Made by a program: the position numbers and the translations under genes. Shown here in pieces: positions 9,425 through 17,816 of a DNA stretch of 64,000 nucleotides. Every line of letters begins with the position of its first letter. Position 1 is the stretch's first letter. This DNA is from JABDMH01 sp050298535. Lineage in GTDB: Bacteria; Bacteroidota; Bacteroidia; Chitinophagales; Saprospiraceae. The stretch lies in the NCBI GenBank assembly GCA_050298535.1, contig JBNKUI010000114.1, positions 1 through 64,000 of the forward strand, read 5' to 3'. The notes under the pieces were generated by a model. That model saw only the letters and a list, made by a program, of their open reading frames with translations. It searched no databases and was not told the origin of the DNA.

Positions 9425-10732
9425 TTAAAATTTATCTCGAATATATTCAAGTACTTTTTCCATGCCCGGTTTGACCGTTGATGATGGACCTGGAAAATGA
9501 TTGTGAAAAAAGGAAAAGATGAGGACTCGACCAGCATCAGTCTTTATATATCCGCTGAGTGCATGATTATTTCGCAAGGTTCCTGTCTTAGCGAAGATGT
9601 AGGGTTGACCATTTCTGCCTTTATACCGTGATTGAACGGTGCCTGACATTCCCCCCGAGGGAAAAATTGATGAGACACCAGCAAATTCTTGCTGATCCAG
9701 TATTTCCTTCAAAACATATACTATAGCTCGCGGTGTAAACATATTATATCGGGATAGACCGGATCCATCAGCCCAAAGGATTTCATCAGACACTGCCTTG
9801 AGATTAGTCTCCTTTACAAGGTCGATGATTTTGGTGGTACTCATTTCGCTCAGAGCAGATGCACTGCTTGCTAGTAGTAACTGCTCAGCGATCATGTTGT
9901 CACTATGATGCATAAAGTATCGCAATACAGTGTCGATTTGGATGCTATACAATGTTTTTTCTGCGCTTGAACGTGTACAGCTGTCCGTAAAAATCAAGGG
10001 CATACCATACTGTCGTTCCCAAAAATCCCGCAGAAAGGAGGTATCTATTTCTAAAGGATACCGAAGCGTGATGTTTTCGCGAATCTGGTCGGGTATTTCG
10101 ACCTTGAACTGATTGGGTCCTCGTCGGGTGATTTTAGGTTTCTCACCTTCTACAAACTCATGATCGACTGAATTTGGGACTATCGATGCAGCATTGAATA
10201 CGGTGTCGGTATGCATCCATAGGAGATTACCAAAAATGGGCATTACACTACGCTGGGCCTGATAGGCGTACTTGTGATCATCCCATGCCCAACCACTTCC
10301 GTATGGATCTTCTTTAAAATGTCCAGTACATAGAATAATCTGCTTTTTCTTATTTCTCAATACTTGAAATGCATGATCGTTGAATCCGAAATCAGGATGT
10401 AAAGTCACCGGATCTCCCAGGGGCCAAACCATGATGGAATCACCCTGCTCCAAGTAGGAAAGACTGGGTAGTGAATCACCGAGATACTGAAGCGTGGTGT
10501 AGAGAGTAAGTATCTTAGTGTTTGAAGCCGGGGTAAAGAATTTATCTGAATTATGCTCGTAAAGATAATGTCCGCTTTCCGGATCAAATAGAGCAAAGCC
10601 AGTAAAATGGGTTGGGAACAGATCCGCTTTACCGGAAAAGAATTTCGGTAACCTTTTGGATTGACCGCAGCTGGTCAAAAAAAGGAGAAAAGCGGCAGCG
10701 TAGTAAAAATAGTTAGATATTACTTTTGACAC
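9425..10732 (-). CDS. dacB: D-alanyl-D-alanine carboxypeptidase/endopeptidase, PBP4 type (peptidase S13)
   Basis: 435-aa serine hydrolase with the three S13 motifs: SxxK at S70-K73 (ASNTK), SxN at S277-N279 (HHSDN) and KTG at 382-384 (FAKTGTLRN). The N-terminus is hydrophobic and ends LTSCGQ, a lipobox with C22, so it is probably a periplasmic lipoprotein. By family it removes the terminal D-Ala of muropeptides or cuts DD-crosslinks. Its start overlaps the dipeptide epimerase gene by 20 bp and it is followed after 7 bp by the tRNA-transferase-like gene, so the three are translationally linked. Length and motif spacing suit the family. Confidence 0.9.
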   Translation of the reverse strand: MSKVISNYFYYAAAFLLFLTSCGQSKRLPKFFSGKADLFPTHFTGFALFDPESGHYLYEHNSDKFFTPASNTKILTLYTTLQYLGDSLPSLSYLEQGDSIMVWPLGDPVTLHPDFGFNDHAFQVLRNKKKQIILCTGHFKEDPYGSGWAWDDHKYAYQAQRSVMPIFGNLLWMHTDTVFNAASIVPNSVDHEFVEGEKPKITRRGPNQFKVEIPDQIRENITLRYPLEIDTSFLRDFWERQYGMPLIFTDSCTRSSAEKTLYSIQIDTVLRYFMHHSDNMIAEQLLLASSASALSEMSTTKIIDLVKETNLKAVSDEILWADGSGLSRYNMFTPRAIVYVLKEILDQQEFAGVSSIFPSGGMSGTVQSRYKGRNGQPYIFAKTGTLRNNHALSGYIKTDAGRVLIFSFFHNHFPGPSSTVKPGMEKVLEYIRDKF

Positions 10733-11759
10733 GGACTACCTGATTTATTAATTCAATACCAATTCCTGACATTAACGGAAAATTAATTTCGCCTTCTGAA
10801 GCAATATGTACACCTTTTGCAATATCATTTTGGATTAGCAGGGCACCATCCAGATCGACATAATCTACCAGGGGTGCTAACTGAGCGGCTGCACTGATAC
10901 CAATGGTAGTCTCCGTCATGCAACCTATCATCACCTGCAAATTTAATTCACGGGCAATTCGTATCATTTGCAGGGCAGGAGTGATCCCCCCGCACTTCAT
11001 CAATTTTATATTAATGCCGTGAAATCCCCCATCACATTTTTTTATGTCATCCGGCCGATGACAACTTTCATCGGCGATCAGCATTCGTTGAACCGAGTTT
11101 TTCAGGGTCGGCATTTGCTCGTCCTCGTCAGTATCAAGGGGCTGTTCAATAAATTCAATGGAAATGTCTTTTGTGTCTTTAATAAATTGTTGTGCAAAGT
11201 CAAGGCTCCACCCTCCATTGGCATCCAGGCGTAAGGGGGCTTGGGTTACTGCAGATATACCTTTAATTAACTCAATATCGTGAGCGGACCCCAATTTGAT
11301 TTTGTAAGAGGACCAGGGTGTATGTAAGATCTGCTGCTGCATTTCAGTCACAGTATCTATTCCAATCGTCAGACTGGATAAGGGTGCTTTCTTATCAAGG
11401 GGAATTCCTAAAATCGTCCTTGTTTTTTCATTAGATATTTTACCAAATAAATCATGATAGGCGCAGTCAAGTGCTGATAATAAAAAGGGAATGTTTCCGA
11501 TTATTTTTTGGAGGCTTTCATAAAACGTAAATGGATCCTCAAGGGCCAGTGATTCGATTGCATTTCTACAGGACAACAGTTTTTTGATAAGGACATCTAT
11601 CGAAATATGGTAATAGGAAATTTCTGTGCATTCACCATATCCTTGCTTTCCCTCTTTTTCAAGTGTGATAATCAGTGCATTCCTATAGTGAAAGGTCCCC
11701 TTAGAGATCGTGAAAGGACGATTTAACTGAATTTTATGTACGTGCCAGGATAATTTCAT
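10713..11759 (-). CDS. Dipeptide epimerase (L-Ala-D/L-Glu epimerase type, enolase superfamily)
   Basis: 348 aa. Catalytic lysine motif KIK at 153-155 and the opposite lysine in IKLMKCGGI (252/255); metal ligands D179 (LDANGGW), E205 (EQPL) and D230 (ADES); near the C-terminus VDYVDLDGALL, the aspartate pair that binds the dipeptide amino group in dipeptide epimerases. By family it converts L-Ala-D-Glu from murein peptides to L-Ala-L-Glu so it can be used as food. It lies 21 bp after the LD-carboxypeptidase gene and overlaps the next gene by 20 bp. The pathway order LD-carboxypeptidase then epimerase strongly supports a cell-wall recycling role. Confidence 0.9.
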   Translation of the reverse strand: MKLSWHVHKIQLNRPFTISKGTFHYRNALIITLEKEGKQGYGECTEISYYHISIDVLIKKLLSCRNAIESLALEDPFTFYESLQKIIGNIPFLLSALDCAYHDLFGKISNEKTRTILGIPLDKKAPLSSLTIGIDTVTEMQQQILHTPWSSYKIKLGSAHDIELIKGISAVTQAPLRLDANGGWSLDFAQQFIKDTKDISIEFIEQPLDTDEDEQMPTLKNSVQRMLIADESCHRPDDIKKCDGGFHGINIKLMKCGGITPALQMIRIARELNLQVMIGCMTETTIGISAAAQLAPLVDYVDLDGALLIQNDIAKGVHIASEGEINFPLMSGIGIELINQVVRVKSNI

Positions 11760-11780
11760 TTTGTCAAATCTCCACTCTAA

Positions 11781-12815
11781 TTATGACTCAGTTCCCGACT
11801 CTAAAAAACGAATTTCCTGCTTGACCTGATCAAACTCTGCTAACGTACCCACAGGTAGTGTACAGTGGTGATCGATATGACCAAATGAAAACCCATAAAA
11901 TACAGGAATATCCAGTGCGGCCAATTGACCTACCAATGTTTCACGTAGTGTCAGTGACCTATCACCCTCATCCGGATTACAGTCATAAAAGACACCCAAT
12001 AAAATGCCAGCAGCTTGGGAAAGATCTGTCGCCTGGAGCAATTGTACCAGCATGCGATCTATGCTATAGGGTTTCTCATCGATATCTTCAATAAAGACCA
12101 GCTTATCAGCATAGGATACTTGCCAGGGTGTCCCTACCAGCGCTGTCATCAAAGAAAGATTACCTCCTACCAAGGGGCCTTTCATCGAGCCGCTATTGAT
12201 CACAAAAGGCGCAAATGCTTGGTCTTTATTGCCCTCTTCCAGGTTTTCAATGGACTGTCCCACTGTATAGGGGTCGCTCCCCATGACCGCTCTTTTTAGG
12301 TGATCGATGCTATAGGTTGTAGGTTCAGAGACGGCCAAAGGTCCATGAAAAGTAGCGAGCTGGCACTTAACCAGGAAGGCATGGTGCAAGGCTGTAATGT
12401 CACTGTAACCGATAAATACTTTTGGATTTGCCCTTATCAGGTCATAACGGATGTGGGGCAGCAGTCGGGTGCATCCATATCCTCCCCGAATGCACCATAT
12501 TCCCTGAATCTTGTCATCTTCAAACATGTGGTGGAGGTCTTCTAGTCGCTCCTCATCTGATCCTGCCAGGTAGCCTAGCTCCTTGCCGATATGTTTGCCC
12601 AAGACGGGAACAAGTCCCAGCGATTTTGTGGTTTTGATGGCATCTTCAATCCTGTGCTGAGGAATGGCACTGCCAGGTGTAATAAGTCCAATGTGGTCTC
12701 CTATCTTAAGTGTACGGGGCTTTTGAATGGGTTTATTCTGTTCCCAAGAGGAAGCCTGAGTTGCCACACCAAGGATCCCGGATGCTAATAGTTTTTTGAA
12801 ATTCCTCCGATTCAT
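11781..12815 (-). CDS. LD-carboxypeptidase (peptidase S66)
   Basis: 344 aa from the ATG at 12815; the longer frame begins with GTG at 12833 and adds six residues before a Tat-like N-terminus (MNRRNFKKLLASGILG). In longest-frame numbering the catalytic triad of S66 enzymes is visible: nucleophile S144 (IGYSDIT), E249 (FIEDIDE) and H319 (FSFGHID); the conserved RGGYG is at 116-120. By family it removes the terminal D-Ala from murein tetrapeptides between L- and D-centres. The signal suggests an exported form, unlike cytoplasmic E. coli LdcA. First gene of an operon continuing with dipeptide epimerase, PBP4 and the tRNA-transferase-like gene. Confidence 0.9.
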   Translation of the reverse strand: MNRRNFKKLLASGILGVATQASSWEQNKPIQKPRTLKIGDHIGLITPGSAIPQHRIEDAIKTTKSLGLVPVLGKHIGKELGYLAGSDEERLEDLHHMFEDDKIQGIWCIRGGYGCTRLLPHIRYDLIRANPKVFIGYSDITALHHAFLVKCQLATFHGPLAVSEPTTYSIDHLKRAVMGSDPYTVGQSIENLEEGNKDQAFAPFVINSGSMKGPLVGGNLSLMTALVGTPWQVSYADKLVFIEDIDEKPYSIDRMLVQLLQATDLSQAAGILLGVFYDCNPDEGDRSLTLRETLVGQLAALDIPVFYGFSFGHIDHHCTLPVGTLAEFDQVKQEIRFLESGTES

Positions 12816-12852
12816 AGATGGGGAATTTAGCACTTATTTGAAGGACTCAGTC

Positions 12853-12889
12853 GAGATCACGATCTATAATTGCTTCCAATTGTGATCTC
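12853..12889. repeat. Inverted repeat between glmS and the LD-carboxypeptidase gene
   Basis: Arms GAGATCAC (12853-12860) and GTGATCTC (12882-12889) are perfect 8-bp inverted copies; inside them AATTG and CAATT form a second short pair. It sits 17 bp after the end of glmS and 38 bp before the LD-carboxypeptidase start, both on the minus strand. No T-tract follows, so it could be a weak terminator of glmS, a processing site, or an operator for the recycling operon. Confidence 0.35.
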
Positions 12890-12905
12890 AAGTCTACTCA
12901 ATCCG

Positions 12906-14744
12906 CTATTCTACAGTGACCGATTTTGCGAGATTTCGTGGCTGATCCACATTACATCCTTTGAATACACCGATGTAATAGGCCAGGAGTTGTAGTGGGA
13001 TGACGGTGACCATAGCAGCAAATAAATCGTCGACTTCTGGAATCTCAATGCTGAAATCGACCATTTCTTTGACGGCAGTATCACCTTCTGTCACGATGGC
13101 TATTACCTTGCCCTTGCGTGACTTGACCTCCTGTATATTGGAGATGATTTTTTCGTACGCCTGATCTTTAGTTGCGATTACCACCACCGGCATATCCTCG
13201 TCAATTAGGGCAATGGGACCATGCTTCATTTCGGCTGCGGGGTATCCTTCAGCATGGATATACGAGATTTCTTTAAGCTTCAGTGCACCTTCCATGGCCA
13301 CTGGATAGTGAAAGCCTCGTCCGAGATAGAGAAAGTTAGCCGCATCTTTAAATTCATACGCCACTTGTCGAATTACATCACTGTTTTTGAGTGCCTTTTC
13401 GACCAGGGAAGGGATACTACCGAGAGCCACTAGCTTTTGCGTAAACTGAGGGTGTGATAACGTACCCTTGTATTTGGCCACGGTGAGAGCCATCATGGCA
13501 AGTACTGACAGCTGTGCCGTGAAAGCTTTTGTACTGGCGACTCCGATTTCAGGTCCGGCGTGCGTATAGACTCCGGCATGTGTGGCCCGGGCTATTGAGG
13601 AGGCTACCACATTACAGACTCCATAGACCATCGCTCCTCTTTCCTTTGCAATATTGATGGCGACCAAAGTATCAGCCGTTTCACCACTTTGAGAAATAGC
13701 AATCACAACATCACCATCTCGAATGATAGGATCTCGATATCGAAATTCTGATGCGTACTCTACTTCTACTGGTATTCGACAGATTTCCTCAAATATATAC
13801 TCTGCCACCAGACCCGCATAGTAGGACGTACCACATGCTGTGATGATGATACGTTCAGCACGATAGAGGGGTTTAGCATGGTCGCTCAGACCACCGAGTT
13901 TTAGCAGATTGTGCGTCAGGTCCAGCCGTCCCCGCATGCAGTCGGAAATAGAGCGAGGCTGCTCATAGATCTCTTTTAGCATATAATGCTCATATCCACC
14001 CTTCTCGATTTCTTCCAATTCAAGATCCAAAGTCTGGACGTAAGGCGATTGCGGCACATTTTCAAAATCCCGGATCTGTAATTCTTCTGCAGTAATCTTC
14101 GCAAGCTCATTATCATTGAGATATATGACATCTTTGGTGTACTCTAGAAAAGGACTGGCATCGGAAGCCACGAAGTGCTCACCGTCCCCTACGCCAATGA
14201 CCAGCGGACTACTCTTGCGAACAGCGATGATGGAGTCAGGATGATCACTGGAAAGCAAAACGATTCCATACGCTCCAACCACACGATCCAGTGCAAGGGT
14301 CACGGCATCTTCCAGAGGTCCGTCATGATTATTTGCAACATCCTCGATAAAGTTGACTAGTACTTCGGTATCCGTCTCACTCTTGAAAGTATAACCCTTA
14401 TTTTCTAACTCTTCCTTCAGTATGGCATAGTTCTCAATGATACCGTTGTGAATGATGGCAAGCTTACCAGAATTTGAATAGTGAGGATGTGCATTTTGGT
14501 CGTTGGGTTCACCATGGGTAGCCCATCGCGTATGACCAATGCCGATATTTGATTGAGGTAAGTGACCGTTGATATGAGACTCCAAATCCCTTACCTTTCC
14601 CGCCTTTTTATAGATGGAAACCCCATCCCTTGTAAGGACAGCGACTCCCGCACTGTCATATCCCCGGTATTCGAGGCGCTTAAGACCATTTATGAGTATT
14701 GGATATGCTACTTTGGGTCCAATGTATCCTACAATTCCACACAT
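12906..14744 (-). CDS. glmS: Glutamine-fructose-6-phosphate aminotransferase (isomerising)
   Basis: 612 aa, the usual family length. It makes glucosamine-6-phosphate from fructose-6-phosphate and glutamine, the first step to UDP-GlcNAc for murein and surface sugars. Start MCGIVGYIG exposes Cys2, the glutaminase nucleophile; GHTRWATHGEPN is the glutamine-site loop; two SIS sugar isomerase domains follow (ACGTSYYAGL near 305; MKHGPIALI near 500), and the end PRNLAKSVTVE is the conserved C-terminal loop. Stop codon TAG. No glmS ribozyme-like structure was noticed upstream. It is divergent from the serine hydrolase at 14983 and lies upstream of the recycling operon. Confidence 0.97.
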   Translation of the reverse strand: MCGIVGYIGPKVAYPILINGLKRLEYRGYDSAGVAVLTRDGVSIYKKAGKVRDLESHINGHLPQSNIGIGHTRWATHGEPNDQNAHPHYSNSGKLAIIHNGIIENYAILKEELENKGYTFKSETDTEVLVNFIEDVANNHDGPLEDAVTLALDRVVGAYGIVLLSSDHPDSIIAVRKSSPLVIGVGDGEHFVASDASPFLEYTKDVIYLNDNELAKITAEELQIRDFENVPQSPYVQTLDLELEEIEKGGYEHYMLKEIYEQPRSISDCMRGRLDLTHNLLKLGGLSDHAKPLYRAERIIITACGTSYYAGLVAEYIFEEICRIPVEVEYASEFRYRDPIIRDGDVVIAISQSGETADTLVAINIAKERGAMVYGVCNVVASSIARATHAGVYTHAGPEIGVASTKAFTAQLSVLAMMALTVAKYKGTLSHPQFTQKLVALGSIPSLVEKALKNSDVIRQVAYEFKDAANFLYLGRGFHYPVAMEGALKLKEISYIHAEGYPAAEMKHGPIALIDEDMPVVVIATKDQAYEKIISNIQEVKSRKGKVIAIVTEGDTAVKEMVDFSIEIPEVDDLFAAMVTVIPLQLLAYYIGVFKGCNVDQPRNLAKSVTVE

Positions 14745-14982
14745 GCTTTCAATAGTTTTTTTGAAAAGTCCGCATTCATAAAGTATCTATTCCATATCTT
14801 TTGGTATGAATGCCTTTCATCGAATTAATAACTCCTAATGGGAGTCAGAAATTCTGTGATCAGCAGCGATCTTTTCAAATGTGTCGCAATAATATTCTAA
14901 GGATCCCGATGTGAGATCAAATTTGATGGGAAAACAAAGGAGAGACAGTAGTTGACGTCTCTTGTTTATCAACTCAATATTT

Positions 14983-16362
14983 ATGCCTAATCGCCTCGTA
15001 CTAATTATCACATTGTATTTACTAGGTTTCGGAAATGTAATGTCCACTGTAAATGCACGGTCAGGGATAGTACCAGATGCAGAAGTGCCTAATGGTGATT
15101 CACCAGTTGGATTCTATTTAATGTCTCCTCTTGATTCCTTGCCTCATAACCTGGCCGATCTTAAAGTTGACTTAAATGATATTGTGCGGGAGGGTATAGA
15201 TTCTTTGGCTTTTCCCGGGGCTCAACTTTTTGTGATGCATCAAGGGTCTATCCTGCTTGATACCAGCTATGGCTATCATACGTATGAAAAGCGTAAATCT
15301 GTTAGTGTGGATGACGTCTATGATCTAGCCTCGGTTACTAAGGTGGCGGCAGCCGTACCTGCCCTGATGATGCTGATCGATCAGGGACTTTTACATCTAG
15401 ATGATAGACTATGTGATCAATTTGATTTCCTTTGCCACACAAACAAGGAAAACATTACGTTTAGACAGGCCTTAGCACACTACGGAAAGTTAATACCTTA
15501 CATTGTCTACTGGCAGAATACCCTGAAGAAAAATGGGAAGTACAGAGCCAGAACCTTTCGGAAGACAGCGCATTACCGATATCCGATAAAGGTGACTGAT
15601 AGTCTTTTTCTCCATCACAAGTATAAACGTAAGATCGAAAAGGCGATTAAGAAGTCAGATTTGCTGGAGGAGAAGGAGTATGTGTATTCGGGACTTATGT
15701 TTTTGTTAGTGCCTGACCTGGTCAAACGGAAGACAGGCCTCGACTTTGATGAGTTTCTATATAAACACATATATGAACCGCTAGGTGCGGATCTGCTGAG
15801 ATTTAATCCTATGGATCATGTAAGTCTGGACCGTATTGTACCCACGGAGATGGATACATTTTTCCGCCATCAGCAGGTGCATGGCACAGTGCATGATGAA
15901 GCCGCAGCGATGCTTCATGGAGTATCGGGGAATGCAGGATTATTTGGCAATGCAAGAGATTTGGCAAAGCTCTGCCAGCTATATCTGCAAGAAGGTCGGT
16001 TTGATGATGTACAGCTCATTGATTCCATGACTGTACGAGTATTTACGCAATGTGCTTATTGTGAAGAGGGTAATCGGCGAGGATTGGGTTTTGACAAACC
16101 TCTGATTACCTATGATAGGGCGGCCAGTTATGTTGCCCGGTCAGCTTCCAGGTTCAGCTATGGACATTCAGGATTTACGGGCACTTTTTTCTGGGTCGAT
16201 CCTTTGGAGGATCTCATATTCGTATTCTTTTCTAACCGGGTATATCCGTTTCGATCCAATCGAAAGCTTTATAGTATGGGTATCCGCCCTCGATTACATC
16301 AAGCGGTGTATGATTATATAGATGCCAATAAAAAAGGGAACTCCAAAGTGAAGTTCCCTTGA
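14983..16362 (+). CDS. Exported serine hydrolase, beta-lactamase/class C PBP family
   Basis: 459 aa from the ATG at 14983; a TTG at 14962 is an alternative but would precede a clean signal peptide (hydrophobic core LVLIITLYLLGFG). In longest-frame numbering, SxxK is at S124-K127 (ASVTK), the YxN-like motif is YSG at 242-244, and the KTG-like triad is HSG (GHSGFTG) near the C-terminus. GVSGNAGLFGNARDLAKL is also typical of this family. By family it acts on D-amino-acid peptides or esters in the periplasm. In several Bacteroidota this domain is fused to a beta-N-acetylglucosaminidase; here it stands alone. The end of the gene overlaps a terminator hairpin that serves gap on the other strand. 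Confidence 0.85.
   Translation: MPNRLVLIITLYLLGFGNVMSTVNARSGIVPDAEVPNGDSPVGFYLMSPLDSLPHNLADLKVDLNDIVREGIDSLAFPGAQLFVMHQGSILLDTSYGYHTYEKRKSVSVDDVYDLASVTKVAAAVPALMMLIDQGLLHLDDRLCDQFDFLCHTNKENITFRQALAHYGKLIPYIVYWQNTLKKNGKYRARTFRKTAHYRYPIKVTDSLFLHHKYKRKIEKAIKKSDLLEEKEYVYSGLMFLLVPDLVKRKTGLDFDEFLYKHIYEPLGADLLRFNPMDHVSLDRIVPTEMDTFFRHQQVHGTVHDEAAAMLHGVSGNAGLFGNARDLAKLCQLYLQEGRFDDVQLIDSMTVRVFTQCAYCEEGNRRGLGFDKPLITYDRAASYVARSASRFSYGHSGFTGTFFWVDPLEDLIFVFFSNRVYPFRSNRKLYSMGIRPRLHQAVYDYIDANKKGNSKVKFP
16331..16362 (-). terminator. Intrinsic terminator of gap, embedded in the end of the opposite gene
   Basis: Perfect 9-bp arms AAGGGAACT (16334-16342) and AGTTCCCTT (16352-16360) with a 9-base loop. Read on the minus strand the stem is followed by a run of six T, a textbook rho-independent terminator 26 bp after gap. 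The hairpin overlaps the last ten codons and stop of the plus-strand serine hydrolase, so it is coding on one strand and a terminator on the other. Confidence 0.85.
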
Positions 16363-16387
16363 TAATTCTATTAGAAAACGGGATTGA

Positions 16388-17392
16388 TTAGATACCGTTG
16401 CTAATTCTTTCTGTAAGATCTGCAAGTCGAGCTGAATATCCGGCCTCGTTATCGTACCAGCTAACCACTTTGATGAAGTTACCATCTAAAACTTCGGTCA
16501 TAAGTGAATCGAAGATCGAGGAATGAGGATTTTGCAGAATGTCAGAAGATACAATAGGATCTTCAACGTACTCGAGGATACCTTTCAATGGCCCTTCTGC
16601 AGCTTCTTTAAATTTGGCGTTGATTTCTTCAGCGGAAGTCGATTTGTCCACTACACAATTCAGTTCGATCATTGAACCTGAAACAACAGGTACTCGAAGT
16701 GCGATGGCACTTAATTTTCCGGCTACGGCAGGTACCACCTTACCTACGGCGCTAGCTGCACCGGTACTAGTTGGAACAATGTTGATCGCAGCTGCTCTTG
16801 CTCTTCGCAAGTCACTGTGAGGAGCATCCTGTATGTTTTGGTCAGAAGTATAGGCATGAGTAGTTGTCATACTTCCTACTTTAAGACCCCAGTTATCATT
16901 TACGATTTTTGCTACCGGAGCGAGACAATTAGTGGTACAGCTGGCGTTAGAGAAAATATCATCACTCATATCGAGCTCATCATCATTTACACCTAAAACT
17001 ATTGTTTTGATACCACCACCTTTACCGGGAGCCGAGATCACTACTTTTTTGGCACCTGCTTCCAGATGCAAGCCCGCTTTAGCCGCGTCTCTAAAGAATC
17101 CTGTACATTCTAGCACAACATCGACACCTAGTTCTTTCCAGGGTAAGTTTGCAGGATTGCGCTCTGCAGAAGCAGCGATTTCCACACCATTGACAATAAG
17201 ATGTTCGTCAGTGGCAGAAACTGTCCCGTCAAATTTTCCTTGCGAAGAATCATACTTTAGCAAGTGAGCCAGAGTTGCATTGTCGGTCAAGTCATTTATC
17301 GCAACTACCTCGATGCCTGGCTTATTTAGTAGGTTTCTGAAAGTAAGTCGTCCAATACGACCAAACCCATTGATGGCAATTTTTTTTGACAT
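16388..17392 (-). CDS. gap: Glyceraldehyde-3-phosphate dehydrogenase, type I
   Basis: 334 aa, the standard length. Converts glyceraldehyde-3-phosphate, phosphate and NAD to 1,3-bisphosphoglycerate in glycolysis, cytoplasmic. N-terminal Rossmann motif INGFGRIGRLTFRN, catalytic C152 in NASCTTNCLAP, and C-terminal WYDNEAGYSARLADL. ATG start at 17392. Monocistronic: an intrinsic terminator follows and a TAnnTTTG-type -7 element lies about 50 bp upstream. Confidence 0.97.
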   Translation of the reverse strand: MSKKIAINGFGRIGRLTFRNLLNKPGIEVVAINDLTDNATLAHLLKYDSSQGKFDGTVSATDEHLIVNGVEIAASAERNPANLPWKELGVDVVLECTGFFRDAAKAGLHLEAGAKKVVISAPGKGGGIKTIVLGVNDDELDMSDDIFSNASCTTNCLAPVAKIVNDNWGLKVGSMTTTHAYTSDQNIQDAPHSDLRRARAAAINIVPTSTGAASAVGKVVPAVAGKLSAIALRVPVVSGSMIELNCVVDKSTSAEEINAKFKEAAEGPLKGILEYVEDPIVSSDILQNPHSSIFDSLMTEVLDGNFIKVVSWYDNEAGYSARLADLTERISNGI

Positions 17393-17442
17393 AATTATAT
17401 TGTCTTTAAGTTAGAGTTAATCAGATTTGCAAAATGAAGGGG

Positions 17443-17450
17443 CAAAAGTA
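17443..17450 (-). promoter_or_regulatory. Probable -7 element of gap
   Basis: Minus-strand TACTTTTG matches the Bacteroidota -7 consensus TAnnTTTG, 50 bp upstream of the gap ATG and flanked by AT-rich DNA. No clear -33 TTTG is seen at the expected distance, so the call rests on the -7 box and position alone. Confidence 0.4.
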
Positions 17451-17646
17451 ATAAAAATTAAAATTTGAGACTGTAGTGCATATGTAAATGAGAATATAAT
17501 TTTAACAAAGGCCTGGATACAATAGTTGTCTATAGTCAGGCTGAACTGATGGGGGAATAAGATAAAAGGCGCGGACCGAATTATCGTAAAAGAAAAGGGT
17601 CACATCGAACCGACATGACCACATAGAGCTTTTCCACATAAAATCG

Positions 17647-17718
17647 TAGCCCCTAGGGGAATCGAACCCCTGTTTCAAGGATGAAAACCTTGCGTCCTAA
17701 CCACTAGACGAAGGGGCC
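17647..17718 (-). tRNA. tRNA-Glu (TTC anticodon)
   Basis: Minus-strand cloverleaf: acceptor GGCCCCT pairs with AGGGGCT (first pair G-U), D-arm TCTAGTGGTTAGGA, anticodon loop with TTC, and T-arm with GTTCGATTC between CAGGG-type stems. Discriminator A; CCA is not encoded. 72 nt. It is the only RNA gene recognised in the window. The rest of the 424-bp gap between gap and the symporter gene holds the gap upstream region and nothing else recognised. Confidence 0.95.
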
Positions 17719-17816
17719 TTCAAAAAATCTCCAGACATATCTGAGAGATCTATTTTCAAAAGCGTTGGCAAAGATAAAACTTCTAATAATAATTCAAAAT
17801 CCTCTCTAAGGAATTC

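Noticed and set aside
14745..14961. glmS ribozyme or riboswitch upstream of glmS
   Set aside because: No conserved core was seen; only short chance palindromes (for example ACTCC/GGAGT near 14831).
14835..15047. 70-aa minus-strand frame
   Set aside because: Overlaps the start of the serine hydrolase and has no recognisable features; likely shadow.
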